Of a stretch of DNA of 64,000 nucleotides, positions 1-10,083 are shown one piece after another (the first letter of the stretch is position 1; each line of letters opens with the position of its first letter). The position numbers and the translations under genes are program-made. This DNA is from Natrinema sp. DC36. Lineage in GTDB: Archaea; Halobacteriota; Halobacteria; Halobacteriales; Natrialbaceae. The notes under the pieces are model-generated. The model had not been told where the DNA came from. It was given only the letters and a program-made list of their open reading frames with translations, and did not search any database. Where the stretch lies: contig NZ_CP084472.1 in NCBI RefSeq assembly GCF_020405225.1, forward strand, positions 3,162,001-3,226,000, read 5' to 3'.

Positions 1-1353
<1,353 letters not shown>

Positions 1354-1549
1354 AGGGCACCTACGGAATGACTGCCAATGATATGCGTGGTTTGTTTTCT
1401 CGATATTATTCGAACGTTCAGTAACGAATCGTCTCGATATAATCCGAATCCGATCGCGGAACGGACCGATCTGGCATCGGTGCCGGACGATCCGTTCGCC
1501 GAGCAACGGAGGACAACAGCGACGCTGACTCGCCGACGGACCGAGACAC

Positions 1550-1590
1550 TATACACGTAGTGTCGCAGCTGCGTCGGCGTTACGTGTATA
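1550..1590. promoter_or_regulatory. Perfect 10-bp inverted repeat in a divergent promoter region
   Basis: TATACACGTA at 1550-1559 is matched exactly by its reverse complement TACGTGTATA at 1581-1590, with 21 bp between. A second perfect palindrome, CGCAGCTGCG (1565-1574), lies inside. The structure sits between the divergent GAF/PAS sensor and the HalOD1 gene, about 43 bp upstream of the latter's ATG. The AT-rich arms could also serve as a TATA element. An operator for a dimeric regulator is an inference from symmetry and place. Confidence 0.5.
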
Positions 1591-1632
1591 ACAGCCAAGC
1601 GGATACCGGTCGCTCGCGTTGCTCCGACTACG

Positions 1633-1890
1633 ATGACTGGAACAACGGTAGAACACTACAGCGATTCGATCAGTCTCCGCGTCGTCGAGGCGCTCGCGAC
1701 GGCGACCGGCACCGCCGCACACGAACTCGAGCCCCTGTACAACGTCGTCGATCCCGAGGCGCTCGATCAGCTCTTCGAGCGGGACACGAACGACGGGATT
1801 CGCGTCACGTTCGAATACGGCGATTCGCTGGTCGAGGTTCGAAGCAACGGCACCGTCAGCGTCGACGGGAACGTCCATGACAGCGGGTAA
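1633..1890 (+). CDS. HalOD1 output-domain protein
   Basis: This 85-residue acidic protein looks like a single HalOD1 domain, a haloarchaea-specific output module of unknown biochemistry found alone or attached to receiver domains. Visible features are an N-terminal helical part (SLRVVEALATATGTAAHEL), the LYNVVDPEALDQLF segment, and a beta-rich C-terminal half ending in a VEVRSNGTVSVD strand pair. It has no membrane segment and no catalytic motif. Its place beside a GAF/PAS sensor and a receiver-PAS protein fits a signalling role. Family assignment is from recall of the pattern. Confidence 0.8.
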   Translation: MTGTTVEHYSDSISLRVVEALATATGTAAHELEPLYNVVDPEALDQLFERDTNDGIRVTFEYGDSLVEVRSNGTVSVDGNVHDSG

Positions 1891-2058
1891 ACGCCGGTAG
1901 CTCGAGACCAACTCGGCGGGTGTGACCAACGTGATCGACGTGACCGACACGAGACGGTGCCCGACGGATATGAACAGGCCGAGCCGACGATCGGCGAGCG
2001 CGATCCGACCCCGAACCGAACGCGGTCGTACAACGAGACCCTGCCGACGCCGAGACCA

Positions 2059-2910
2059 ATGTTGAGATCAACTGCTGCAGTCCCCGAACCGACCGTTCAA
2101 ACGCGGCCAGCACAGCTGCTGCTCCTCGTCGTCGGCCGCGAGTGCGACGCGATCGACCGCGCGTTCGACGACGAAACCGAAGTCACTGTCGAGTCGGTCC
2201 CCGAACTCGAGAACGCGCGGCCCAGGCTCGACGACATCGACTGTCTCGTCGTGCAGTCGCCGACGACGGCGACCGACGGAACTGAGGACCGCGGCGAAAG
2301 TGGCGAGCGGACCGATGATACGACGGGTGACAAGCCGACCGACGACGGGAGCGCGAACGACGTTGCCGATTCCCTCGAGACGATCAGGACCGACGCGCCC
2401 GAACTGCCGGTCGTCGTCCTCGCGGACGAACTCGCGCCCACACTGACGCGGGCGGTCCGCTCGGACGGGTGGACCGCCGTCGCCGAACGGGACGAGACGC
2501 TCGCACTGCTCGCCGACCGCGTCCACGATCTCCTCGAGCGCCGCCGGCTGACGACGCTCGCGCGACGATCGCTGGCGAGCGTGGAGTTCGCCGGCGATGC
2601 GATCGCGATCGTCGACCCCGACGGTGACGTTCAGTTCGCGAGTCGCTCCTTCGCGATGCAGTTCGGCTCCGATCGCGACGACCTCGCCGGAACCCCGTGG
2701 CGGGAGCTGTTCACCGACGCGGCCGTTTCCCACCTCGAGTCGGCGGCGCTCCCGACCATCGCCGAGGGATGGCGGTGGACTGGTAGCTGCACCGGCCGCC
2801 GGCAGACGGGCGCGACGTTCCCTGCTCGCGTTCGGCTCGGCGGCCTCGAGGACGGAAGCCTGGTGTTCGTGGTCGACGAGTCCGAGGGAAGCGACGGGCT
2901 CGAAGAGTGA
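2059..2910 (+). CDS. Degenerate receiver-PAS domain protein
   Basis: From the ATG at 2059 the product is 283 residues. An upstream in-frame GTG (1957) would add 34 Pro/Thr-rich residues and is less likely. Residues ~15-160 resemble a response-regulator receiver fold, but the strand that should end in the phosphoacceptor Asp reads CLVVQS. An acidic, Asp/Gly/Thr-rich loop (about residues 70-110) is inserted. Residues ~175-275 form a PAS domain (AIAIVDPDGDVQFASRS). There is no kinase or DNA-binding domain, so it may act as a sensory adaptor. It follows the HalOD1 gene by 168 bp on the same strand. Confidence 0.6.
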   Translation: MLRSTAAVPEPTVQTRPAQLLLLVVGRECDAIDRAFDDETEVTVESVPELENARPRLDDIDCLVVQSPTTATDGTEDRGESGERTDDTTGDKPTDDGSANDVADSLETIRTDAPELPVVVLADELAPTLTRAVRSDGWTAVAERDETLALLADRVHDLLERRRLTTLARRSLASVEFAGDAIAIVDPDGDVQFASRSFAMQFGSDRDDLAGTPWRELFTDAAVSHLESAALPTIAEGWRWTGSCTGRRQTGATFPARVRLGGLEDGSLVFVVDESEGSDGLEE

Positions 2911-2972
2911 GTTCCTGAGGGACGAATTCGGGAAGCGGTCGCGCTTCCACTGCTACTGAAGCACCGATCGAG

Positions 2973-4262
2973 CTACGTTCCGTGGTCCCAGCTACCCATG
3001 TAGTCGCGCTGGGTGTCCGTCAGCGAATCGAAGTCGACGCCTTCGGCCTCGAGTTTGATCTCGGCGATTTCCTTGTCGAGGTCGTCGGGGACGTCGTGGA
3101 CGCCGGCGTCGTAGGCGTCGCTGTTCTCCAGCATCTCGCGCACGCAGACGGCCTGCACGCCGAACGACTGATCCATGACCTCGACGGGGTGGCCCAGCGA
3201 AACGGGCGCGGCGAGGTTGACGAGCCGGCCCTCGGCGATGACGTTCAGCTTGCGACCGTCGGCCATCTCGTAGGCTTCGACGCCGTCGCGGGCCTCGAAG
3301 CGATCGACCGCGAGGTCGTCGAGCGCCTCGAGGTCGATCTCGATGTCGAAATGACCTGCATTGGCGAGCAGGACGCCGTCTTGCATCTCTTCGAAGTGCT
3401 CTTCGACGATGACGTCCCGGTTGCCGGTCGTCGTCAGGAAGACGTCGCCGACGTCGGCTGCGTCCGACATGGGCATGACGTCGTAGCCCTCCATGTGGGC
3501 CTCGAGCGCGCGGCGGGGCTCGACCTCGGTGACGATGACGTTGGCGTTCTGGCCCGACGCCTTCTTCGCGACGCCCTTCCCGCAGTAGCCGTAGCCGGCG
3601 ACGACGACGTTCTTGCCGGCCCACGAGAGGTTCGTCGTCATGGCGATCGAGGCCAGCGAGGACTCGCCGGTGCCGTGGACGTTGTCGAAGAGCCGCTTCA
3701 TCGGCGTGTCGTTGACGGCGAAGACGGGGTACTCGAGCGCGCCGTCCGCATCCATCGCGCGCAGGCGGTGGACGCCGGTGGTCGTCTCCTCCGCGCCGCC
3801 GACGATGCCGTCGATCAGTTCGGGGTAGTCCTCGTGGATCGCCGCGACGAGGTCCATCCCGTCGTCGACGGTGACCGTCGGCTCGTGGGCGATGACGGCC
3901 TCGATCGCGGCGTAGTACTCGTCGTCGTCGACGCCGCGTTTGGCGTAGCTGGTGATGTTCTCGTGCGTGTCGAGCGCCGCGCTCACGTCGTCGTGGGTCG
4001 AGAGCGGGTTACAGCCGGTAACGGCGACCTCGGCGCCGCCCTCCGCGAGCGTCTCGACGAGGATCGCCGTCTTCGCCTCGACGTGCATCGCCATCCCGAT
4101 GCGCTCGCCCGCGAAGGGCTGGTTCGCGACGAACTCCTCGCGAACGTGCTCGCAGATCGGCATGTGTTGAGCGGCCCAGTCCATCTTCCGGCGTCCCTCC
4201 TCGCGAGCGGACTCGAGGTCCTCGAGTTGCTCGCTGATCGGGGGATACTCGGTGTCGGTCAT
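2973..4262 (-). CDS. ahcY: Adenosylhomocysteinase (S-adenosylhomocysteine hydrolase)
   Basis: Converts S-adenosylhomocysteine to adenosine and homocysteine with bound NAD, pulling methyl transfer forward. The product is 429 residues from the ATG at 4262 (MTDTEYPP). An in-frame extension to 4289 has no merit. Visible family motifs are the N-terminal substrate-domain helices, GAEVAVTGCNPLSTHDDV, the hinge segment NDTPMKRLFDN, the NAD-binding Rossmann turn VVVAGYGYCGKGVA, and the conserved GHFDIEID and LVNLAAPVSLGHP segments near the C-terminus. Length matches archaeal and bacterial enzymes. An MTA/SAH deaminase lies 1.1 kb upstream on the same strand. Confidence 0.96.
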   Translation of the reverse strand: MTDTEYPPISEQLEDLESAREEGRRKMDWAAQHMPICEHVREEFVANQPFAGERIGMAMHVEAKTAILVETLAEGGAEVAVTGCNPLSTHDDVSAALDTHENITSYAKRGVDDDEYYAAIEAVIAHEPTVTVDDGMDLVAAIHEDYPELIDGIVGGAEETTTGVHRLRAMDADGALEYPVFAVNDTPMKRLFDNVHGTGESSLASIAMTTNLSWAGKNVVVAGYGYCGKGVAKKASGQNANVIVTEVEPRRALEAHMEGYDVMPMSDAADVGDVFLTTTGNRDVIVEEHFEEMQDGVLLANAGHFDIEIDLEALDDLAVDRFEARDGVEAYEMADGRKLNVIAEGRLVNLAAPVSLGHPVEVMDQSFGVQAVCVREMLENSDAYDAGVHDVPDDLDKEIAEIKLEAEGVDFDSLTDTQRDYMGSWDHGT

Positions 4263-4537
4263 GGCTCGACAGAGTGGGACCGTGGCCAAAACGCTACCGA
4301 ACCCGGTTCGGACACGGCTCCCGGACTCGAGGGCGTCGCGTCCCGACTCGGTGACTGTAAAAAAGGCGCAACGAAAGTGGTGGGTGGATCGACCGCACTA
4401 CGTGCCCGCTCGATCGCGGCGGTCCGGGGACGGCCGCGATCGGGGTCCGACACCGGCGACGACCGGGGGGATCCGCGTCGACCGGCGTCAGTCGTTCGAG
4501 TGTAATTGAATCGGACTATTCGTCAGCGGCGCCGGTG

Positions 4538-5236
4538 TTATTCCGGTCCGCCCGCGTGACTCGGCGGGCCGCCGCCCTTGCTGTCGTCGCCGTCGTTGCC
4601 GTCGTCAGCGTCGTCGCCATCGTCACTCGGTCCGCCCGCGTGACTCGGCGGTCCTCGTTTGTCATCGTCGCTCTCGTTCCCGTCGTCATCGTCGACGGAC
4701 GGCGGACCGGCGTGGCTCGGCGGGCCGGCGTGGCTCGGCGCGTTACCGGGGTTGTTCGCGACGACGAAGTTCGCGACGGCGATCCCGGTCGTCTCGTTGG
4801 ACTCGTTCTGCTGCGTCTCGACGAAGTCGGAGACGAGCGAACCGAAACTCGACTCGTTGTCGGTCTCGTTACCGTCCGCGGTCTCGTTGCTCGTTACGGT
4901 CAGCGTCGCCGTGGTCGAGGCGGTCTGATTGTCGGCCGTTGTGGTCACCGAGACGGTGACGTTCTCCGCGGGGTCGGGAAGCACGACCTCGCCGGCGTCG
5001 TCGGTCGTGTACGTTCCGGTCCCGTCGTAGGTCGCGTTCTCGTCGGTGGTCGATACGTCGACGGTCGCGTTCGCGACCGCACTGCCGTTTGCCGTGACGC
5101 CGACGACGACATCCTCGCCGTCGTCGACGGACACCGCGAGGTCACCGTCGGTCCCTGCCGCGGCCGCGCCCGCCGAGGCGAACGCGGACGTGACCATGAC
5201 GGCAACCAGTGTCATCGTGAGTAGCTTGTTCTTCAT
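4538..5236 (-). CDS. Secreted protein with GPPSHAG repeats
   Basis: A 232-residue secreted protein of unknown function. It has a Sec-type signal peptide (MKNKLLTMTLVAVMVTSAFA, then small residues and AAAAG). Residues ~30-120 are Thr/Val-rich and look like one Ig-like or CARDB-like beta domain. The C-terminal third is low-complexity: GPPSHAG or close variants recur about four times between Asp/Asn/Gly spacers, ending in PPSHAGGPE. At the DNA level a ~23 bp stretch recurs near 4544 and 4627. There is no transmembrane anchor or PGF-CTERM. The repeats could bind a surface partner or metal through His, which is inference only. It lies between the two SAH-recycling genes but is probably unrelated to them. 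Confidence 0.75.
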   Translation of the reverse strand: MKNKLLTMTLVAVMVTSAFASAGAAAAGTDGDLAVSVDDGEDVVVGVTANGSAVANATVDVSTTDENATYDGTGTYTTDDAGEVVLPDPAENVTVSVTTTADNQTASTTATLTVTSNETADGNETDNESSFGSLVSDFVETQQNESNETTGIAVANFVVANNPGNAPSHAGPPSHAGPPSVDDDDGNESDDDKRGPPSHAGGPSDDGDDADDGNDGDDSKGGGPPSHAGGPE

Positions 5237-5384
5237 CCGCTCCAGACTTTCCCGGTTTGTTAAATAAACCCCCTCGGCGGTTCTCGGCGTTCGCCCGGAG
5301 TTAAAACGGAAGCAGACACAGTTTGAGCGTTTATAGAGGAGCCTGAGAGTTTATCTCGAGATATCCGGTCAGACGCCTCCCGGC

Positions 5385-6683
5385 TCACTCGCCGGCGCGG
5401 GCCACCAACGACTCGGCGGCCTCGAGCGCTCGCTCCCGAACGTCCGCTTCGTCCAGCGTCAGCACCTCGCGGTCGCGCATGAGGACCCGGCCGTCGCAGA
5501 CGGTGTGGCGCACGTCGGCCGCCGCGGCCGCGTACGCGAGGTGGCTCACGAGGTCGTGTCGCGGCGTCAGGTGCGGTTGCTCGAGGTCGATCACCGCGAA
5601 ATCGGCCGGTGCGCCCGCCTCGAGGCGACCCGACTCGAGGCCGATCGCGTCGGCGCTGCCCCGGGTCATCGCATCGACGACCGCATCGGCGGGCACCGCG
5701 CTGGCGTCGTCGGCGGCGAGCTTGCCCAGCATGGCCGCGTCGCGGGCCTCGTCGAGCATCGAGAGGTCGTTGTTCGAGGCCGCGCCGTCCGTCCCGAGGC
5801 CGACGGTGACGCCCGCCTCGAGCATGCGCTGAACGGGAGCCATCCCGCTCGCCAGTTTCATGTTCGACGCCGGGCAGTGGATCACGCCGGTGCCGGCCTC
5901 GGCGAGCAGGTCGATCTCCCGGTCGTCGACGTGGACGCCGTGGGCGACGAAGTCCTCGGGCTCGAGGAGGCCGTGCTCTGCGGCGTACTCGAGCGGTCGC
6001 TGGTCGTGGTCGTCGACGATCGGTGCGACCTCATCTGCGGTCTCGTTGGCGTGGTAGTGGATCGGGACGCCCGCCGCTCGGGCTTCGGGAACGAACTCCT
6101 CGAGGTACTCGCTCCCGACGGTCGTCAGCGAGTGGGGCATGAACGCCGTCGAGATCCGCCCGTCGGCCGCGCCGTCGTACTCGCGGGCGATCTCGAGGCT
6201 CGTTCGCGCGTCGTCGCGCGCGGCCTCGCCGTCCTTGCCGACGGTGACGATGCCGTGGCCGAGGCGGGCCCGGAGCCCCGCGTCCTCGACCGCGGCGGCG
6301 ACCTCGGGGACGTGGAAGTACATGTCCGCGAAGGCGGTCGTTCCGGATTTGATCAGCTCGAGCAGGCCGAGTTCCGCGCCGACGCGGACGTCGTCGGGCG
6401 TCAGCTCCCCCTCGGCGGGCCAGATGTCCTCCTGAAGCCACGCCTCGAGGGGCTTGTCGTCGGCGTACCCCCGCAGGAGCGACATGGCGACGTGGCAGTG
6501 GCCGTTGACGAACCCCGGCGTCACGAGCGAGCCCGCGGCGTCGAGCGTCTCGTCGGCGTCGCCCGCGAGATCGAGGCCGATCTCGAGGATCTCGCCGCGT
6601 TCCTGATCGACCAGTACGTCGGCAGCCGTCACCGTCAGATCGGGGCGAAGGACCTGCCCGTCGGTAATCGCAAGCGTCGTCAT
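5385..6683 (-). CDS. mtaD: MTA/SAH (5'-deoxyadenosine) deaminase, amidohydrolase family
   Basis: A 432-residue TIM-barrel metal-dependent hydrolase of the cytosine/adenosine deaminase branch. Metal and active-site motifs are in order: GHCHVAMSLLRG (HxH, ~residues 61-72), IHYHANET (~217), VAHGVHVDD (~247) and LGTDGAASNNDLSM (~295-308). The LRGYADDKPLEAWL segment after the first motif is typical of methylthioadenosine/S-adenosylhomocysteine deaminases; archaeal relatives also deaminate 5'-deoxyadenosine. Substrate cannot be set from sequence. It lies near adenosylhomocysteinase, giving a deaminative as well as a hydrolytic route for SAH. Confidence 0.9.
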   Translation of the reverse strand: MTTLAITDGQVLRPDLTVTAADVLVDQERGEILEIGLDLAGDADETLDAAGSLVTPGFVNGHCHVAMSLLRGYADDKPLEAWLQEDIWPAEGELTPDDVRVGAELGLLELIKSGTTAFADMYFHVPEVAAAVEDAGLRARLGHGIVTVGKDGEAARDDARTSLEIAREYDGAADGRISTAFMPHSLTTVGSEYLEEFVPEARAAGVPIHYHANETADEVAPIVDDHDQRPLEYAAEHGLLEPEDFVAHGVHVDDREIDLLAEAGTGVIHCPASNMKLASGMAPVQRMLEAGVTVGLGTDGAASNNDLSMLDEARDAAMLGKLAADDASAVPADAVVDAMTRGSADAIGLESGRLEAGAPADFAVIDLEQPHLTPRHDLVSHLAYAAAAADVRHTVCDGRVLMRDREVLTLDEADVRERALEAAESLVARAGE

Positions 6684-6748
6684 TGGTGCAGGATTCTCGT
6701 CGGGCGGCCTTAGCCTGTCGATGACCGGTCGCGAGACGAGCCGCGGGC

Positions 6749-6754
6749 TTTATG
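6749..6754 (+). promoter_or_regulatory. TATA-like box of the SpoIIM-family gene
   Basis: TTTATG lies 29 bp before the ATG at 6778, in an otherwise GC-rich stretch. That is the spacing expected for a haloarchaeal leaderless or nearly leaderless transcript. No Shine-Dalgarno sequence is present. Confidence 0.5.
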
Positions 6755-6777
6755 CGTTATTTCGGAAATGTAAGACT

Positions 6778-7425
6778 ATGAACGAGCAAACCCAGCGCGA
6801 ACGTGACCGCACCACCGGCGGCTATCCGCCGCGCGAGGCGCTCGCGGACGCCTGGGACGAACACAGTCGATACGTCGGCTTCGCCGCCGGCCTGTTCGCG
6901 TTCGGGATCATCGTCGGCATCGCGCTGATGGCAGCCGGCTACAACCTCCTCGAGATCATCGAAGAGCTGGTTGGGGAGCCGCTCTTCCCGGATATCGGCG
7001 GGCAGAGCAGAACCGAACTGATGCGCTTCCTGCTCGTCAACAACACGCGGGCGTTCCTGCTATCGATCCTCGGCGCGCTCACGCTCGGCCTCCTGACGGC
7101 CTGGGCGATGGTGTTCAACGGAGTAATCGTCGGGAATGTCGGCGCGTTCGTCGCCAGCGACGTCGGTATCGGCTTCATCCTCGTCGGCCTCCTTCCGCAC
7201 GGAATCTTCGAACTCCCTGCACTGTTCATCGCCGCCGGCGTCGGCTTCCGGCTGCTGTATCGGGTCGGCCAGCGGCTTCGCGGGTTGCGCGACGCGATCC
7301 TCACGAGACGCTACCTCTACCGGACTGGCCTCCTCGTCCTCGCCGGCTGGCTGTTACTCGTCGTCGCGGCCGTCGTCGAGGCCTTCGTTACGCCCGCGCT
7401 GCTCGAGGCGCTGTTTGCTGCCTGA
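6778..7425 (+). CDS. Stage II sporulation protein M (SpoIIM/DUF95)-family membrane protein
   Basis: A 215-residue integral membrane protein from the ATG at 6778. The ORF extends 19 codons upstream, but the TATA-like box at 6749 lies inside that extension and supports the later start. It has about five hydrophobic segments (residues ~25-50, 88-112, 120-150, 153-170, 185-212). The central FLLVNNTRAFLLSILGALT followed by FNGVIVGNVGAF and LLPHGIFELPALFIAAGVG is the SpoIIM signature, including the conserved PHG-x-x-E-LPA motif. In non-sporulating archaea the role is unknown; relatives may act in peptidoglycan-independent membrane remodelling or transport. No operon partner is evident. Confidence 0.88.
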   Translation: MNEQTQRERDRTTGGYPPREALADAWDEHSRYVGFAAGLFAFGIIVGIALMAAGYNLLEIIEELVGEPLFPDIGGQSRTELMRFLLVNNTRAFLLSILGALTLGLLTAWAMVFNGVIVGNVGAFVASDVGIGFILVGLLPHGIFELPALFIAAGVGFRLLYRVGQRLRGLRDAILTRRYLYRTGLLVLAGWLLLVVAAVVEAFVTPALLEALFAA

Positions 7426-7528
7426 CGCAACGGGCGGGAGCAGCGTCCCACCGGAACGTCGGTTAGCCCGCTGTTTTCCCAGTTTTGAAGCGTCTAAACG
7501 GTTGTGAACGGATCGAATCGTCGATCCC

Positions 7529-7536
7529 CTTTTACC
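7529..7536 (+). promoter_or_regulatory. TATA-like box of the DUF4382 lipoprotein gene
   Basis: CTTTTACC ends about 23 bp before the ATG at 7559, a position that would give a leaderless transcript. It is preceded by AACGGTTGTGAACGG, which contains no clear BRE. Confidence 0.4.
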
Positions 7537-7558
7537 GGATGGCTGACTGTCGCTGCGT

Positions 7559-8386
7559 ATGAACAGACAAGCGGTCCAACTGATACTCGTGGCAGCCCTC
7601 GTCGCCATCGCCGGCTGTGCCGGCGGGATGGGCGGCACTCCAGAAAGCGATTCGCCGACCGACGACTCGTCCACCACGGACTCGAGCGATGGCGGGATGG
7701 GGACGGCCGCGTTCTACGTCAGCGACGACCCGAGCGTGATCGACGATTTCCAGCATCTCAACGTGACGATTACGAAGGTCGGATTCAAGCGAACCGGCGA
7801 TCTGAGTGACGACGACTCGAACGAGACCGACAGTAGCGGGAACGAAACTGACGGAGACGACGGGAACGAGTCCGACGATGGCAACGAGTCGACGAACGAA
7901 ACGGACGCCGAGGCAGACGCGGACACCGAGGCGGACGACGGCGCGTCCGACGAGCACTGGGTCGAGCACGACGTCGACAATCGGACGGTCGATCTCACCG
8001 AGCTGAAGGGCGCGAACGCGTCCATGATCGACGAGTTCGAGTTGCCGGCCGGCGACTACGAGAAAGTCTTCATCTACGTCAGCGACACCGAGGGGATCCT
8101 GACCGACGGGAGCGAGACGACAGTGAAACTGCCGAGCAACAGGCTCCAGATCAACTCGAAGTTCACCATCGGCGACGGCGATCGGGTCGACTTCGTCTAC
8201 GATATTGCGCCCCACAAGGCCGGTAACAGCGGGAAGTACATCCTCAAGCCGGTGATCAGTCAGAGCGGCACCGGTGACGATGTCGAAATTCGCGACGTCG
8301 ACAAGGAGAAAAACGACGACGACGAGAAAGCCGACAAACAGCGCGGCAACGAGAACGACGGCGAGAAGCGGGCCGAAGCGGCGTAA
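7559..8386 (+). CDS. DUF4382-type surface lipoprotein
   Basis: The 275-residue product begins with a hydrophobic signal and a lipobox (VAIAGC, Cys ~21), so it is probably lipid-anchored outside the membrane. A Ser/Thr/Asp linker precedes a beta-sandwich of the DUF4382 type. The strand GTAAFYVSDDPSVIDDFQHL opens it, and the pair VDLTELKGANASMIDEFELP and AGDYEKVFIYVSDTEG closes it. A ~50-residue Asp/Glu/Asn/Ser-rich insert splits the domain between residues ~82 and 135. The tail (residues ~245-275) is highly charged. Function is unknown; the family is common on archaeal and bacterial cell surfaces. Confidence 0.8.
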   Translation: MNRQAVQLILVAALVAIAGCAGGMGGTPESDSPTDDSSTTDSSDGGMGTAAFYVSDDPSVIDDFQHLNVTITKVGFKRTGDLSDDDSNETDSSGNETDGDDGNESDDGNESTNETDAEADADTEADDGASDEHWVEHDVDNRTVDLTELKGANASMIDEFELPAGDYEKVFIYVSDTEGILTDGSETTVKLPSNRLQINSKFTIGDGDRVDFVYDIAPHKAGNSGKYILKPVISQSGTGDDVEIRDVDKEKNDDDEKADKQRGNENDGEKRAEAA

Positions 8387-8625
8387 ACTCGAGCACCGGT
8401 CAGTCAGCCGCCGACCTGCACGCAGTTTACGGAGTCGATCGGCCGGCCGGTAGCACTTGATTCAGTTATCGGTCGCTCCCCCTGACTCTATTCCTATCAA
8501 GTCCGAGATGATCACGATACCGTGAGTTAAGTGACTAGGTACCGATTATATCGGAGTATGGATGCTTCGAATCAATCTCTATCGGTCAAACCACCACTTG
8601 TGTCCTGCTCCATCCGGGTGACAAA

Positions 8626-9630
8626 ATGAGCCGATCCGGAGGCTGGCGAGGGTGGTTCCCGGACCCGTCAGGGAGACGTGGCGTCAGCCTGGTACAATGG
8701 CTACTCTTGGAGGGGAATCGGCATGCCGTCACCGGGGCGCTTCTCACGATGACGTTCGTCGCTATCCTCGCAATTGGCACGATTTGGCCGTTCGAAATGC
8801 AACGACTCCTCACCGAGACCGCTGCCGTCGAGACGGTTCTCAACACCTTTCTGGGAGGGATTATCCTGCTTGTCTCGATCGTCGTATCGATCAACTCAAT
8901 CGTCCTATCATACGATATTATTTCTATCGGTGCACAGGAAGATCGTCTTCGAGGCACGCTAGAATTCCGCCGCGAAATAGGTCATCTGACAGACACCGAG
9001 CATAGCATCATGGACCCGGCTTCATTCCTCTCTATGATGGTCGGAGTTATCAACCAGCGAGCACACGAGTTAGAGACGGTTACAGAGGAACTTGACGGAA
9101 GGGATGCCGAGGAAATCAGAGAACACATCGAGACCATTCTCCAGACCATCGAATACATTGAGAAGTCCGTTGATCAAACGGGCGGGGGCGAGTTCAGTGC
9201 CCTGTGGCTTGGGCTTGATTTGAATCTTGGCCCGTTGATGGAACGATCGCGTGTATTGCATCTGGCGTATGCGGATGAGCTCTCTGATAGTGATGAAGAT
9301 CGGTTCGAGAGGCTCATCCGCGCGTTCGAACTGATCACGACCGGACGCCATTTTTTCACGACGTTGTATTATAGACGGGAGTTCTCAATGTTGTCACGCA
9401 CGCTCTTAATCGTCTCACTCCCAGCTATCTTGGGAACCGCAACCACGATTCTGGCTATAAACGCGAACATCCTCCCGCAAATATGGATATTTGGCCTCTC
9501 ACCGCTCCTGACTTTTGTGGCCGCCGCGTTCACGACCGCTCTGGCACCGTTTATTATCCTCACCGCCTATATGCTCAGAGTGGCGACCGTCACTCTGCGA
9601 GCCACCGCTACAGAGCCGTTTGTACTCTAG
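8626..9630 (+). CDS. Uncharacterised four-TM membrane protein
   Basis: A 334-residue protein I do not recognise. Two hydrophobic segments lie near the N-terminus (~residues 37-57 and 73-100) and two near the C-terminus (~258-285 and 290-322), enclosing a ~150-residue soluble, Glu-rich helical domain (HELETVTEELDGRDAEEIRE and on) that may be coiled. The layout suggests a membrane protein with a cytoplasmic helical sensor or scaffold. Base composition is visibly less GC-rich than the flanking housekeeping genes, with more A/T-ending codons, so recent gain is possible. Start is the ATG after GACAAA at 8626. No neighbour explains it. Confidence 0.65.
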   Translation: MSRSGGWRGWFPDPSGRRGVSLVQWLLLEGNRHAVTGALLTMTFVAILAIGTIWPFEMQRLLTETAAVETVLNTFLGGIILLVSIVVSINSIVLSYDIISIGAQEDRLRGTLEFRREIGHLTDTEHSIMDPASFLSMMVGVINQRAHELETVTEELDGRDAEEIREHIETILQTIEYIEKSVDQTGGGEFSALWLGLDLNLGPLMERSRVLHLAYADELSDSDEDRFERLIRAFELITTGRHFFTTLYYRREFSMLSRTLLIVSLPAILGTATTILAINANILPQIWIFGLSPLLTFVAAAFTTALAPFIILTAYMLRVATVTLRATATEPFVL

Positions 9631-9882
9631 TCCTGACCGGAGCCAGACCTTTCCGTCGCTGCCCCCGTGTTTCGTGTGGAGGAATGCCGTACCTCACACC
9701 CAGCTCCACCACAATAGAGCCAGTTTGAGCGGGATATCCGCTGGATTCAGCAGGCTGTTTCTGGTATCTATTTGAGAGGTGTGTAGCCGCTTCGGTAACG
9801 CCTTCGCCCGTACTCAACGGAACTTTGTATACGAGTGTATCGGAGAACGAAGGGTTATTTCCGGAACACCTCCAGTGACAGT

Positions 9883-10083
9883 ATGGCGGAAACGCTCACA
9901 GCCCTCTACCAGCGCAACGAAGTGTTCTGGATAGGATTATCCGCAGTAATTCTCGGGGTGTTGATTCCCGATACCCTCGCATTCGTGGGAATCAACCTTT
10001 CGGAACTGTTCGTCGTTACTGGGGGTGGCCTCCTGATTACGAGTGTTTTCGTCGGTATCTACAGACTCCTCACACCGACGTAA
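9883..10083 (+). CDS. Small two-TM membrane protein
   Basis: A 66-residue protein (MAETLTALYQRNEVFWIGLS) with two hydrophobic helices (about 13-33 and 38-60) and few charges. The ATG at 9883 is preferred over an upstream in-frame ATG at 9835, because the extra residues are basic and non-hydrophobic. Function is unknown. It shares the less GC-rich character of the preceding gene, from which it is separated by 252 bp in which I see no other feature. Confidence 0.5.
   Translation: MAETLTALYQRNEVFWIGLSAVILGVLIPDTLAFVGINLSELFVVTGGGLLITSVFVGIYRLLTPT

Noticed and set aside
2982-4505. 507-codon plus-strand frame opposite ahcY
   Set aside because: It is the antisense shadow of a clear SAH hydrolase, a common effect of GC-rich codon bias. 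It has no domain and an unlikely Val/Arg/Asp composition.
4263-4537. SAH riboswitch upstream of ahcY
   Set aside because: No conserved riboswitch core or pseudoknot could be found, and these switches are not known from archaea.
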